In this document: positions 33,277 to 43,400 of the stretch, one piece after another | Position numbering within the stretch: the first letter of the stretch is position 1 | Layout of the letters: every line of letters begins with the position of its first letter | Origin: Rhodohalobacter sp. 614A | Lineage (GTDB): Bacteria; Bacteroidota; Rhodothermia; Balneolales; Balneolaceae | Assembly (NCBI RefSeq): GCF_021462415.1 | Contig: NZ_JAKEDS010000003.1 | Coordinates: 62,001 to 126,000 of the forward strand | Direction: 5' to 3' | DNA: 64,000 nucleotides | Position numbers and translations under genes: made by a program | Notes under the pieces: model-generated | What the model saw: only the letters and a program-made list of their open reading frames with translations | The model's database searches: none | What the model was told of the DNA's origin: nothing

Positions 33277-34110
33277 ATGTTTGGAAAAGAGGTTGCTGCC
33301 ATACTTGAAGATGTAAATGAGATGATCGTGGAAAATTTCCATTCCGCGCATGAAATCAGCATCAAACCGGATGAAAGTATTGTAACAAAAACCGATCGTG
33401 AAGTAGAAAATATTTTAATTCCCAGATTAAAGGAATTACTTCCGGAGTCTACAATCATAGGCGAAGAATCGGCTCCAAAGGATCCCGAAGAAATAGAAAA
33501 ATGTTTCCAAAGCGAATATCTATGGTCGGTTGATCCCATTGACGGTACCATGAACTTTGCTGCCGGTCTTCCGTTATTTGCGGTATCTGTAGGTTTGTTT
33601 AAACGAACCGAGAAAGGCTACGAACCGGTTTCGGGCAGTATCAGTTTTCCTGCATTTTCTGAGGTTTATTTTACGCATGAAGGATCAACCTGGCTAAGGA
33701 ATATCCACTCAGGAAAGGAGACCAAAATCCAAAGGAATCCGGAAAAATCTATTTCGTCTCTGCTTGTCCCGAATCATTATGTGATTGGGAAAAATGTAGA
33801 CCGAAAAAATCCTTTTGCAAGCAATATCCGCCTGCTTGGAAGTACTGCCGCAGATATGCTTTTTGTGAGCCTCGGAAAGGCTACAGCTACATTAACGCTT
33901 GCTCATTTGTGGGATATCGCAGCTGCCCTTGCCATCGCAAAAACCCAGGATTTATATCCACGTGACTTGATATCCGGAGAAGTCAAAGAATACTTCACTA
34001 AAGATGATTTTTTCTATGGCGAACCCAAACAGCACTGGCGTTTAAAAAAGCCGCTTGTCCTTTGCGATGACATTTATTTTTCAGATGTAAAAAACCTTAT
34101 CAAAGATTAA
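33277..34110 (+). CDS. Inositol monophosphatase family phosphatase
   Basis: A 277-residue Mg2+/Li+-type phosphatase. The metal-binding set is present: E64 in IGEESAP, D86-P-I-D89-G in VDPIDGTMNFAAGLP, and D213 in HLWDIAAALAI. Substrate could be inositol phosphate, PAP, or a sugar phosphate; nothing nearby decides this. The gene starts 110 bp after dgcA and may belong to the same transcript. No signal peptide. Confidence 0.9.
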   Translation: MFGKEVAAILEDVNEMIVENFHSAHEISIKPDESIVTKTDREVENILIPRLKELLPESTIIGEESAPKDPEEIEKCFQSEYLWSVDPIDGTMNFAAGLPLFAVSVGLFKRTEKGYEPVSGSISFPAFSEVYFTHEGSTWLRNIHSGKETKIQRNPEKSISSLLVPNHYVIGKNVDRKNPFASNIRLLGSTAADMLFVSLGKATATLTLAHLWDIAAALAIAKTQDLYPRDLISGEVKEYFTKDDFFYGEPKQHWRLKKPLVLCDDIYFSDVKNLIKD

Positions 34111-34255
34111 AACAAAGTCTGCCTACGAGTCTGATCATCTCCATCTTTCAACCGAATTTCCCAAAAAGTGACTTTTAATGCATAGTTCGTTCAACTGCAT
34201 GCAATTGCTATAATTATTCAGATAATATGGTATTTTAGTCTTTTGATTTTTAAAA

Positions 34256-36241
34256 ATGTATACAATGATATTTCCCGTGTGGCGCATTTTCCCACTACTA
34301 CTGCTTTTTGTTCTGGCTCTTACAACTTCACCTACTTTCGCTCAAATCACTGCCGAGTTAGACTCTATTGAAGTCACCACCACCCGAATTCCTACATCCA
34401 TAAAGAAAAGCGGTAAAAGTGTTTCGATCCTTACCCAGGATGACCTCCAGGTGATGCCGGTTTCTTCTGTTGATGAACTGCTGCAATCTCTTCCCGGTGT
34501 GAATCTGAATAGCCGAAATGCTTTTGGCGTGCAGGCCGACATAGGAATGCGGGGCAGTACATTTGCACAAGTGTTGGTGATGGTTGATGGAATTCGGATT
34601 AACGATCCGTTAACGGCTCATTTCAATAATAATATCCCGGTTTCAATGTCGGAAATTGAGCGAATTGAAATCGTTCGGGGACCCGCAGCCACTTCCTTTG
34701 GAGCTGATGCTGTAGGCGGAATCATCCATATCAAAACAAAAACATACGTTAACAACTCTGGCACAGGCCGGCAATTGGATACGTCCGGTGAAATAGGATA
34801 TGGTGAAAATGCACTATTTCTTGCGGATGCCGGTTTTTATTCCCAAGTGGATAAACTTCAGATTTCAGGAGGAATTAAAACCAGTATTTCTGATGGAGAA
34901 ACTTTCCAAAATCCCAATTTTGGCCAGGTAGAATCTGCCGACAGTTTATACCGTAACTATTTTGACCTGCAAACCTATACCCTCTCTGCGGCTTATCAAT
35001 TCAATCAAAAATGGAGACTCTATTCGAGGGTGGGATATGATAACCGTGATTTCAGTTCGAAATATTTTTACACAGCAAGTACTTTTGATGAATCTTACGA
35101 AAAAACCGATAGCTGGTGGACACAATTGGCGCTGGATCGAACCTCTGACAAGCACCAAACAAACCTGAATCTTGGCTATAAAACCGGAAGCGACTATTAT
35201 GTGTTCAATCCTGATTCACCTGCGAATGAGCATTCAAGCGGTCAGTTTGCCTTTTCTTTGAATCACCAAATGAATTTGAATCCCGGCCTCCAACTTTCAT
35301 TCGGAACGCAGGCATTGCACCGGTCGATCGAAAGTACGGATCGTGGAGACCACAAAACCAGCTCTATTGGTTTCTACAGTATTATTTCCAAACAGCTCAC
35401 AGAAAATCTTATTGGAACGGCAAGCGTTCGTTTAGAACACGATGAAAAATTTGGAACCGAATTTCTTCCCCAAATCAGCCTGGCTTATCCTCTGGAGAAT
35501 ATCACCTTCCGAAGTTCTTTTGGCAAAGCAATCCGTGCCGGTGATTTCACAGAAAAATATGTTTCCACACAAGGCGAAAGCGTCTCGCCGGGCAGAAACT
35601 TGGGTAACCCGGATCTGAAAGCCGAAACGTCTTACACACTCGATTTTGGGGTAGATATCTATCCTATTTCCGGTCTAACCGTAAGCAACACAGTTTTTTA
35701 CCGAACATCTGATAACCTGATTGATTACACGGTAACCAACTCAAATTCTATTCCCAATAACGATAATCTCCAACCCGATGCCGATTATTATTATGCCACA
35801 AATGTATCGGACAGCCAAACATTTGGAATTGAATCTCTGATCGGGAAATATTTTGCGCTCTCTGGAAATCGTTTTTTCCATCCTGAAATAAATTACACCT
35901 ACTTGCATACAACAAATGCCGCCGGTGAGGTTTCGAAGTACATCGCCAATCATCCCAAACATGACCTGAGTTTTACTCTTTCGTATCAGGGCAACTACTT
36001 TGGAATCACCTCGGCATCTCATCTGATTAAGCGAAATGCTGAAACAATATCCGCCATTAACGGACGTGTTAAATCCGACTATTTTCTAAGTCATCTGAAA
36101 TTGGAAGTGATGCCTTTTACAAATAACAGGCTCAGTCTTTACATGAAAATTCACAACCTTTTTGATACGGATTACCAGGAAATTTTGGGAGCTCAAATGC
36201 CCGGACGCTGGACAATGGGTGGTATACATTGGAATCTGTAG
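34256..36241 (+). CDS. TonB-dependent receptor (BtuB-like)
   Basis: A 661-residue outer-membrane receptor: signal peptide ending SPTFAQ, TonB-box-like segment before IEVTTTRIPTSIKKSG, the plug (LLQSLPGVNLNSRN; QVLVMVDGIRINDPLT; IERIEIVRGPAATSFGADAV, with GGIIHIKT), and a 22-strand barrel ending in LEVMPF...FDTDYQEI...WNL. It lacks the carboxypeptidase-like N-terminal domain of SusC types, fitting vitamin or metallophore receptors. No cobalamin riboswitch is recognisable upstream (34111-34255), so the ligand is open. Confidence 0.88.
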   Translation: MYTMIFPVWRIFPLLLLFVLALTTSPTFAQITAELDSIEVTTTRIPTSIKKSGKSVSILTQDDLQVMPVSSVDELLQSLPGVNLNSRNAFGVQADIGMRGSTFAQVLVMVDGIRINDPLTAHFNNNIPVSMSEIERIEIVRGPAATSFGADAVGGIIHIKTKTYVNNSGTGRQLDTSGEIGYGENALFLADAGFYSQVDKLQISGGIKTSISDGETFQNPNFGQVESADSLYRNYFDLQTYTLSAAYQFNQKWRLYSRVGYDNRDFSSKYFYTASTFDESYEKTDSWWTQLALDRTSDKHQTNLNLGYKTGSDYYVFNPDSPANEHSSGQFAFSLNHQMNLNPGLQLSFGTQALHRSIESTDRGDHKTSSIGFYSIISKQLTENLIGTASVRLEHDEKFGTEFLPQISLAYPLENITFRSSFGKAIRAGDFTEKYVSTQGESVSPGRNLGNPDLKAETSYTLDFGVDIYPISGLTVSNTVFYRTSDNLIDYTVTNSNSIPNNDNLQPDADYYYATNVSDSQTFGIESLIGKYFALSGNRFFHPEINYTYLHTTNAAGEVSKYIANHPKHDLSFTLSYQGNYFGITSASHLIKRNAETISAINGRVKSDYFLSHLKLEVMPFTNNRLSLYMKIHNLFDTDYQEILGAQMPGRWTMGGIHWNL

Positions 36242-36318
36242 ATTGATTCTTTTAGAAATACTTCTTCTTCTTGGCCTCAAAAAAGCGCATCAATAACACG
36301 AACTATTTCCGGACAAAA

Positions 36319-37005
36319 CTATTGCTTCTCACGAACTCCCTTAATTAACAGCCATAAGCAAAGCGCCACCTCCCCAATAGCGGCCGTAAATCCAACCAAA
36401 GTGGCAAAAACAGTTTCATATTCCGGATAAAAAGTAAACCCAAAACTTTCAATGAGGTATCCGAATGAGGCAATTACAATCAAAATACCCAACACTTTTG
36501 GAAACAGTTCGGATTGGTAGAGAAGATAGCCGAGAATCAATAAATGGATTCCAAAAAAAGCGCCGGCAATTAAGTATCCGTAGTTATGAAAATCCATGAA
36601 CAAAAGCGCGGTTGATTGTAACTGGATCGTTTCGAAAGTTCCTGAGAAAACCGATTCTTTCAACACATAGAGTGCACCGTAATGATTCAACAGGTTTAAA
36701 CTGCCAATTGCAGGATGTGCGATTAACCGAAATGCCGCCGCAATCAATGAGAGGGTTTTGCTAACCGGTTTCAATAACACATAAAGCAGAATTGCAACGA
36801 CGGCATCACACAAAAAAGCAATCAAATCAGCGGCCAATCCGGCCCGGAATAATCCTTCTGAGGCCAAAATGTTTTGAGCTGTAGTGACAGCATCGCCGGG
36901 AACAATCAATCCTCCGCGGACGAAACCTTCAGCAAAACCGGCACACACAATAATCACCAGATATAAAGCGCCTGCAATTCTCGCTTTCTTTTTAAATGAA
37001 TTCAT
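36319..37005 (-). CDS. DUF4386 domain membrane protein
   Basis: A 228-residue membrane protein. ARIAGALYLVIIVCAGFAEG and the block AFRLIAHPAIGSLNL, with LLFMDFHNYGYLIAGAFFGI and HLLILGYLLYQSELFPKVLG, are the DUF4386 hallmarks. Six to seven membrane helices. Function of the family is unknown. It lies 14 bp after the MDR gene in the same direction, so they form an operon. Confidence 0.92.
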   Translation of the reverse strand: MNSFKKKARIAGALYLVIIVCAGFAEGFVRGGLIVPGDAVTTAQNILASEGLFRAGLAADLIAFLCDAVVAILLYVLLKPVSKTLSLIAAAFRLIAHPAIGSLNLLNHYGALYVLKESVFSGTFETIQLQSTALLFMDFHNYGYLIAGAFFGIHLLILGYLLYQSELFPKVLGILIVIASFGYLIESFGFTFYPEYETVFATLVGFTAAIGEVALCLWLLIKGVREKQ

Positions 37006-37019
37006 ATTCTTTCCCCGGT

Positions 37020-37997
37020 TTATGAATGGATGTTGATAACCGCATTGCCTTTTTTGTGCCCTTTGTCGATATATCGATGAGCATCGGCTGTCTCTTCCAG
37101 GGAGTATCGGCGGTCAATCATTGTTTTTACTTTCCCCTCTTTAAAAAGCACGATCAGTTCTTTCAGCATTTTTTTCAATTCGGGAACAGGCATCAAACCG
37201 GTAGCTGAAAATTTGGCTTTCTTCTTGCCAGCCAAAGATGTCCTCATCATCTGGAATAATAATGGCATTCCAAGCACGGGGCAAATATAGGCTCCATTCT
37301 CAGAAAGAACACCTTTACAGCTTGAGAATGAACTTTTACCGATGGTATCGTAAATAATGTCCCACTCCTCACCGTATTTAGTAAAATCTTCCTTTTTATA
37401 ATCAATCACATGATCGGCACCGAGCTCTTTTACAAACTCCACATTTGATGTACTGCAGACTCCCGTTACCTCCGCACCAAATACTTTTGCGAGCTGTATA
37501 CCTGAAGTGCCCAATCCACCGGATGCTCCATTAACGAGAACCCGCTGTCCTTTTTTAATCTTGCCGATGTTCTTCAAAAAGTTCATTCCGGTAAGAGCTC
37601 CGTCGCAGATCGGGGCGGCTTCCTCAAACCCCATATCCGGTGGAATATTCATCACCAAATCGTCTTCCGCGATACAAACATACTCGGCATTCCCTCCAAA
37701 GTTTACCCCCAATTCTCCAAAAACCTTCTCCCCTGTTTTGAAATGTTTGACTTCAGATCCAACGGCTTCAACGACTCCTGCAAACCCCGTTCCCGGAATT
37801 GGATGCTTAGGTTTGGTGAATCCCAGAAAAATTCGTCCGTATAATGGTTCGCCCTTTCTCATCATCCCGTCTGCCCTGGTAACACTTGCTGAGTGAACCC
37901 TGACAAGAAGCTCGTTCTCTTTGGGAATGGGTTTCTCTACTTCCTTTAATTGTAAGACCTCCGGGCCTCCATATTTCGTGCATACGATCGCTTTCAA
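37020..37997 (-). CDS. Zinc-independent MDR alcohol dehydrogenase / quinone reductase
   Basis: A 325-residue medium-chain reductase. MKAIVCTKYGGPEVLQL is the N-terminal strand, PGTGFAGVVEAVGSEV the GHExxG-like block without zinc-ligand cysteines, and VNGASGGLGTSGIQLAK the NAD(P)H fold. ELGADHVIDYKKEDF is typical for the quinone oxidoreductase-like branch. It should reduce an unsaturated carbonyl or quinone; the substrate is unknown. Co-oriented with the DUF4386 gene behind it. Confidence 0.9.
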   Translation of the reverse strand: MKAIVCTKYGGPEVLQLKEVEKPIPKENELLVRVHSASVTRADGMMRKGEPLYGRIFLGFTKPKHPIPGTGFAGVVEAVGSEVKHFKTGEKVFGELGVNFGGNAEYVCIAEDDLVMNIPPDMGFEEAAPICDGALTGMNFLKNIGKIKKGQRVLVNGASGGLGTSGIQLAKVFGAEVTGVCSTSNVEFVKELGADHVIDYKKEDFTKYGEEWDIIYDTIGKSSFSSCKGVLSENGAYICPVLGMPLLFQMMRTSLAGKKKAKFSATGLMPVPELKKMLKELIVLFKEGKVKTMIDRRYSLEETADAHRYIDKGHKKGNAVINIHS

Positions 37998-38240
37998 AGT
38001 TACCCCTTTTTTATTGTTTAATAAGTAGTTAGAATTTTTAGCCCTGCCAATTTACGTAGATTTCATTGTTTTGGTTTTGATTTTTTTGACTCATAGTCAT
38101 TTTCTATGAAAACATGATTTTCAGACATTCATTTTGATCTTACCTTTTTGATTACAGACCATCGTATTTTTGTTACTCTTTGTTTTTTAAAGTCTAATTC
38201 GTCATACTCTCTCAAATAAACATTCACGTTCCTTCTTGCT

Positions 38241-39599
38241 ATGCTCACGAAAATCATTTCTGCTATATGTCTTGTTCTATTTCTTTGTGTCAACTTTTCC
38301 TGTGACCGGGAACAAGTCAGCGAAACTGAAATCATGAAATGGAAAGACGGAAAGCGGGCGGCTGCTTCCCTCACTTATGATGACAGTACCATCAACCAAT
38401 TCCGTGTTGCTCTTCCCATCATGAACCAACTGAATCTGCCTGGCACATTTTATGTGATTACGGGAGCTATTCCCGGATCGCAATATGAACCAACATTTGT
38501 AGGGCGACCGGTAGATGAAATTATTGCCGAAACAGCCGACATTCCAACAAATAAAGAGAACCTGTTTGAACGCGCCTCGGCGATTCGCTTTTTAGGATTA
38601 GACGGCACCTATCAATATCACAACCGGGCCGGACAAGCTATGGAATCAGGCAATCTCGAAGAGGCCATCAGTGCTATTGATGAGGGCTACCAACGGGTTA
38701 GAAATGGCGAGTTTGTCCCGGATACAACATACGATGAGGAATTATATGACGTCCTGGCCATTGAGGATATGAATGTGGATCTCATCACGTGGGATGAGCT
38801 TCAGGAAGTCGCAAACCAAGGACATGAAATTGGCAGCCACACGATTTTGCATCCCTACCTTGCCGTATTGGATTCGGCCAATATCCATCATGAACTGGTG
38901 AAAAGCCGGGAAGATATTTTGAACCATCTTGGTCCGGAGCATACGTTTTCTGCCGAGGGCCCTTTTGGCACTGAAAATGAACGTGTGATGGAATACGCTT
39001 ATGAATTGTATCCTGCTTTGAGGAACCGAATGCCGCATTCATGGCTGGATGAGTTGAACCGCTCGAGCGATGAAGATCCAACTCAATCACAAAATGAATA
39101 CGTTCAGTGGCAAAGAGGTACACTTTCTGATACGCCCATGGAGACAATGAAATCATGGGTGGATACCTCTCTTGAAAAAGATAATATCTGGCTTGTTCTT
39201 GTAATCCACGGTGTGGAAGGCATTGGATGGGAGCCGCTTACAGAATCAGAACTAACAGAATATTTTGGATATATGGCCGATAAAACTGATGACCTTTGGG
39301 TCGCCACGTTTAAAGATGTCACTCAATATATCCGCGAACGAATGAACGCAGATGTTGAAACCAACTATGATAATGACCGCATTTCGGTTAATCTGACTCA
39401 TTCCCTTGACCCGCACTTATACAATCACCCCCTCACCCTCAAAACCTATATTCCTACAGAGTGGAGTTCAATCTCCGTAAGACAAGGGGATGCTATGAAT
39501 GAAGCAGAAGTGATGAAAGATGATACCGGAACCTACGTATTGTATGATGCGGTGCCAAACGCAGAAACCATTGAACTTTCGCCGGAGAATGTAGATTAA
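38241..39599 (+). CDS. Polysaccharide deacetylase (CE4-like) lipoprotein
   Basis: A 452-residue lipoprotein (lipobox ending NFSC, C21). The NodB-type catalytic residues appear: D47-D48 in LTYDDST and the metal histidines H200 and H204 in HEIGSHTILHPYL. Between them lies a ~100-residue insert not found in minimal NodB domains, and the last ~90 residues (VSVNLTHSLDPHLYNHPLTL onward, in pieces) look like a beta-sandwich accessory domain. The enzyme probably removes acetyl or similar groups from an extracellular glycan. Single gene. Confidence 0.85.
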   Translation: MLTKIISAICLVLFLCVNFSCDREQVSETEIMKWKDGKRAAASLTYDDSTINQFRVALPIMNQLNLPGTFYVITGAIPGSQYEPTFVGRPVDEIIAETADIPTNKENLFERASAIRFLGLDGTYQYHNRAGQAMESGNLEEAISAIDEGYQRVRNGEFVPDTTYDEELYDVLAIEDMNVDLITWDELQEVANQGHEIGSHTILHPYLAVLDSANIHHELVKSREDILNHLGPEHTFSAEGPFGTENERVMEYAYELYPALRNRMPHSWLDELNRSSDEDPTQSQNEYVQWQRGTLSDTPMETMKSWVDTSLEKDNIWLVLVIHGVEGIGWEPLTESELTEYFGYMADKTDDLWVATFKDVTQYIRERMNADVETNYDNDRISVNLTHSLDPHLYNHPLTLKTYIPTEWSSISVRQGDAMNEAEVMKDDTGTYVLYDAVPNAETIELSPENVD

Positions 39600-39674
39600 A
39601 ATATCTCAAAAAAGATTTTTTAGGATTTAGGAGTTCAGATAGCCTGGGCTCAAAAAATCAAGAAAAGAATATCG

Positions 39675-40403
39675 TCAAAGCCCTCTTTTCCCGTCTGCCC
39701 AATAAGGTTCGGTTTGAATTTGTTTTTTACTTACTCCTTTTGATAATAAAAACCGACGTAGCTGTTGTATCGATTTTGCTCTTCCGGTTAAGTAAATAGC
39801 CGTGGGATGATCTGAGCTCCATAATTCAAAATCAGTTTTCTTAAGGGATTCAATAGCATATTGTGCAGGATATTGAACAGATTGCTCTACATACACATGT
39901 TTACCGCCTATCAAATTAATCCAGATTTCATGATGGGATTCCATCTCAAGAAGAATCCTTAATTGTTGACCGTATAATTCGGCAGTTTTTTGTAAACACA
40001 TGGCCATCCCCAAAGAGGCTTCATCGCCAAACAGAAAATGTGTTGAACTGGATTTATTATAATTTAGTTTTCCGCCCGGTCCCAGCAACTTAACCGTATC
40101 TCCTTCTTTAAGATTTTCTGCCCACAAGCTTCCCGGTCCCTTTCCATGAAGGAAAAAAACAACCTCACAGACTCCTTCTTCAGAATGATAGAAGGAAGGG
40201 GTATAATGCCTGAAATCTCTATCATTAACTCTGAATTCAATGACATTTCCGGGTGTAAAGTCCGTATCAGACAGATCTCCTTCAAAACGAACTTTCTTTA
40301 GATCTTTATGCAAAAATGTTATACCCGTTACTTTGACAGGATGAACATATTTGCCAAAAAACTTTTCAGAGGCATCCGCCATCCATTTGGGCATTCTGGG
40401 CAT
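39675..40403 (-). CDS. Siderophore-interacting protein (ferric reductase, ViuB/SIP-like)
   Basis: A 242-residue FAD- and NAD(P)H-dependent reductase. RHYTPSFYHSEEG is the flavin motif (R-x-Y-T), VEVVFFLHGKGPGSLWAENL, in pieces, with GDTVKLLGPGGK the phosphate-binding loop, and AIYLTGRAKSIQQLRRFLL and PYWADGKRG complete the SIP fold. It releases iron from ferric siderophore in the cytoplasm by reduction. It is the last gene of the iron operon that starts with the TonB receptor at 47529, 62 bp after the permease gene. Confidence 0.88.
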   Translation of the reverse strand: MPRMPKWMADASEKFFGKYVHPVKVTGITFLHKDLKKVRFEGDLSDTDFTPGNVIEFRVNDRDFRHYTPSFYHSEEGVCEVVFFLHGKGPGSLWAENLKEGDTVKLLGPGGKLNYNKSSSTHFLFGDEASLGMAMCLQKTAELYGQQLRILLEMESHHEIWINLIGGKHVYVEQSVQYPAQYAIESLKKTDFELWSSDHPTAIYLTGRAKSIQQLRRFLLSKGVSKKQIQTEPYWADGKRGL

Positions 40404-40465
40404 GATCTATTGTATATATTCTGGATTCTTATTGTTAAACATGTTCCAATGGCACATATTTGAAT

Positions 40466-43400
40466 TCACTCTACCGTTTCAAATATAGCTGTTACCCTTT
40501 CCTGCTCTTCAGAGCTTAACACTGATTTTAACCCTACATAAAAATCCTTGAACACTGCATTTTGTTGCTCGGAATTAACCGAACCTGTCCAGTCCGTCAG
40601 CATTGTATAGAATTCTTCTTCACCGATTTGTTTAATAAGGTTGTACATGGCCAGTGCTCCCTTATTTTCTTCCAGATAATCAGTCCCATCAGCATCAACT
40701 AAAGCAGGTTCAAAATTGGGTTCACCACCTCGGTCTTTTTTGTAGCGATCTTCCTTACGCCGGATATAATCGCCCAATACCTGCTCGCCAAATGTTTCTT
40801 TTATAAATTGAAGAGCAACGGCCTCGGGCAGAGCCACACGCAGCATATCCGCCCCACGGACATCAGCAATTTTTATGTTTTGGAACACCCATTGCTTTGC
40901 AAGTTCTCGAACAATATTGTAGTAGATATCAGCCAGATCTTCCTGTTTACTGCCATCAGCTGTCCATCCCTGTTTTTCTGAAATTGTGATGATATTGGAA
41001 TAGGCATAAAAATCATCTTCCTCATAAAAAGGAACTTCCACAACCGTCAGTGTAGAATATGGGTATGAATCCAAATGATCTTCAATAAATGTAATTCCTT
41101 GTTGAACAGCGTCTTCAATCGATTCTACATTGTAAGTATGCCGAGGATCGTGCAATATCGTCAGATCAGTATTTGAAATATCTGCTTCATATTTTTGATA
41201 CGTTGCCGAGCCGATATACCATTGCATAGGCGATGGCTGATTCATCTCAAACCGATAGTAATTTCGCCCGTTCTCATTCCACTGCTCCTGAAGAATTCCG
41301 GGAGCAAATGCGGTTTGAGCAGATGATGTACTTACTTGAATCGTTGCTTTATGCCAATTGGCATCTGCCGAATAAACATCTTGCCGAAGAGATAACGAAT
41401 CTTCAATCGAAGCCATGCGGGACGACAACTCAGAAAGTTGATATTCTTTTCTCGTTCTATTTTCAGTCAGCTCTTTTTCTGAATTGTATCCAATCACCGG
41501 AAGGATATCTCTGCCCATCAGAGAACCGTTAAACGTTAAAGCAGACTGCGGATCACCTTGGCTGAAACCAACATAATGGAGGCTCAACTCCCCTTCTATT
41601 TCCATCTCTTCATTTGGTGCCAGAGAAGACGGAAGCAGATATGCGTACTGCTGATGACGTTCATCAGAAGAAATGTTTTGTAATGCTTCTCCTTGTGAAG
41701 AAAATGAATATATAGATACAAAATCTTTTAGGCTTATATGCAATGTATCAATCGAAGTTTGCGTCGGATTTAGAAGACGCATCGTAAAACGATAATTGGC
41801 CTTTCTCTCCTGTGGAAAAATATCAACCGATACATCCAGTCCGGTGATGGTTGGCTGCGGTGCCGATTCCAGATATTTATACCGCTTTTCATACTCAGCA
41901 GATTCCATCTCTTCCTGGTCCTCGATTTGAAAGTTGCCTGTTTCATTCACGTTCTCCACAATAAAACTCTGCAAAAACACAAAGCCAATCAGCAAAATGG
42001 GGATTGCTACTTTTCCAGAAATGGAAAGCTGGGGATTACGAATGTCCATTCGTTTCAGGAAACTTTTTTCGGCACCGCGGCTCCACCACCAGGCACCGGT
42101 CAGTAGCATCGCTGAAACCAACAAGCCCCACATCAAAGCATAATAGTTTGCTGCCACCCCAAAAATGCCGTATCCGTTCATTTCTGAATAATCGGCTGAA
42201 CCCGGCACAAATGGAAAATAGTACCGAATCTGTTCAATGAGTCCCAAATCTTCTGAAATAAGAAGAAACAGGAGAATAGCGACTCCCAAAATATGGGTCG
42301 CAAAACGACTGCCGGTAAGTCCCGCTAAAAAGAAAGCGAGTGCAATCATAAAAATGTAGGTCATCCAGCCCATTTTAAAGCCGTATATATCTTCTATATA
42401 AAGAAGCCAATCGATATCAAAAAAACCCTGAACAGCCTGAGCAAGAACGCCACACACAAACAAAGTTGTAGCCATTAAAAATGCGACGCCGGCCATCGCA
42501 AAAAATTTCGAAAAATAGGTCACCCAAGTCGGGACAGGTAATGAATCTGTGATCTGCCAGATACTTACCGTTTTCTCTTTAAAGAGTAATTCTCCCGCCC
42601 AAATTGTCAACAAAATTAAAATAAAAACACCATTTGGGAGCCGGGTAAATGTCATCAAAGATGTAATAGGAAGCGTATTGGAACTGATGTAATATTCTGC
42701 ATTCCAGATCAAATTGTAGAGGAAGAACATGAGAGCTGTAATTCCAATAATCAATTTAAACCCTGCCGGGCGAATCACGTTTTTTAATTCAAGCCATGCC
42801 AGACGAAATAGTTTTTTTATATTTTCTACTCCGCTGAAATTAATCTGAGGTATAGGGATCGTACTTATCCTGTGCTGAATCTTACCATCTTGATTTTGTA
42901 TCGACGTTTTGACGGACTTATCTTTTTTTACTTTTTCAGACGCTGCCGTTATAAAGCTTTTGAACCGGAATTTTCTGTATGAGAGATATCCAAGAAGGGC
43001 GCTTATTCCTATCCATAACAACCGGTTCGCAATCATAAGTGGAAGTAAGGGGAAATAGCTGTAATTCTTTGCAGAAAGTGACATGCTCTGAACCGTATCA
43101 CTCGTAATTGTATATCCCATAGGATCCAATAAATAGATCAGCGTTTTGTAGGTTGTATTTTCTCTTGTGCTTTCAGCAATCAAAAAGCAAACCATGATCA
43201 TAAAAACACCTACATAACCGGCCGTCATATTTCTGAAGAACACAACTCCCGCAATACAGATTGTGGTTAGCAGTAAAATATTGGGAATGGTGAATATCAA
43301 AAATCCATGAACTAACGGTCCCCAGGGTGTAGGCCCAAACTGTTCGGCCGGCGCCACACCAAGATAAGGCAAAAGAATCATCCCAAGCGGATAGCCCATA

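Noticed and set aside
34111-34255. Possible cobalamin riboswitch or operator before the BtuB-like receptor
   Set aside because: No B12-box or conserved core was found. Only a weak dyad (TGCA-TA-GTT/AACTGCA near 34179-34199) is present, so a riboswitch is not claimed.
37998-38240. Short inverted repeats TCATAG/CTATGA and GAAAA/TTTTC before the deacetylase gene
   Set aside because: Arms of 5-6 bp in AT-rich DNA are expected by chance; no consistent regulatory layout.
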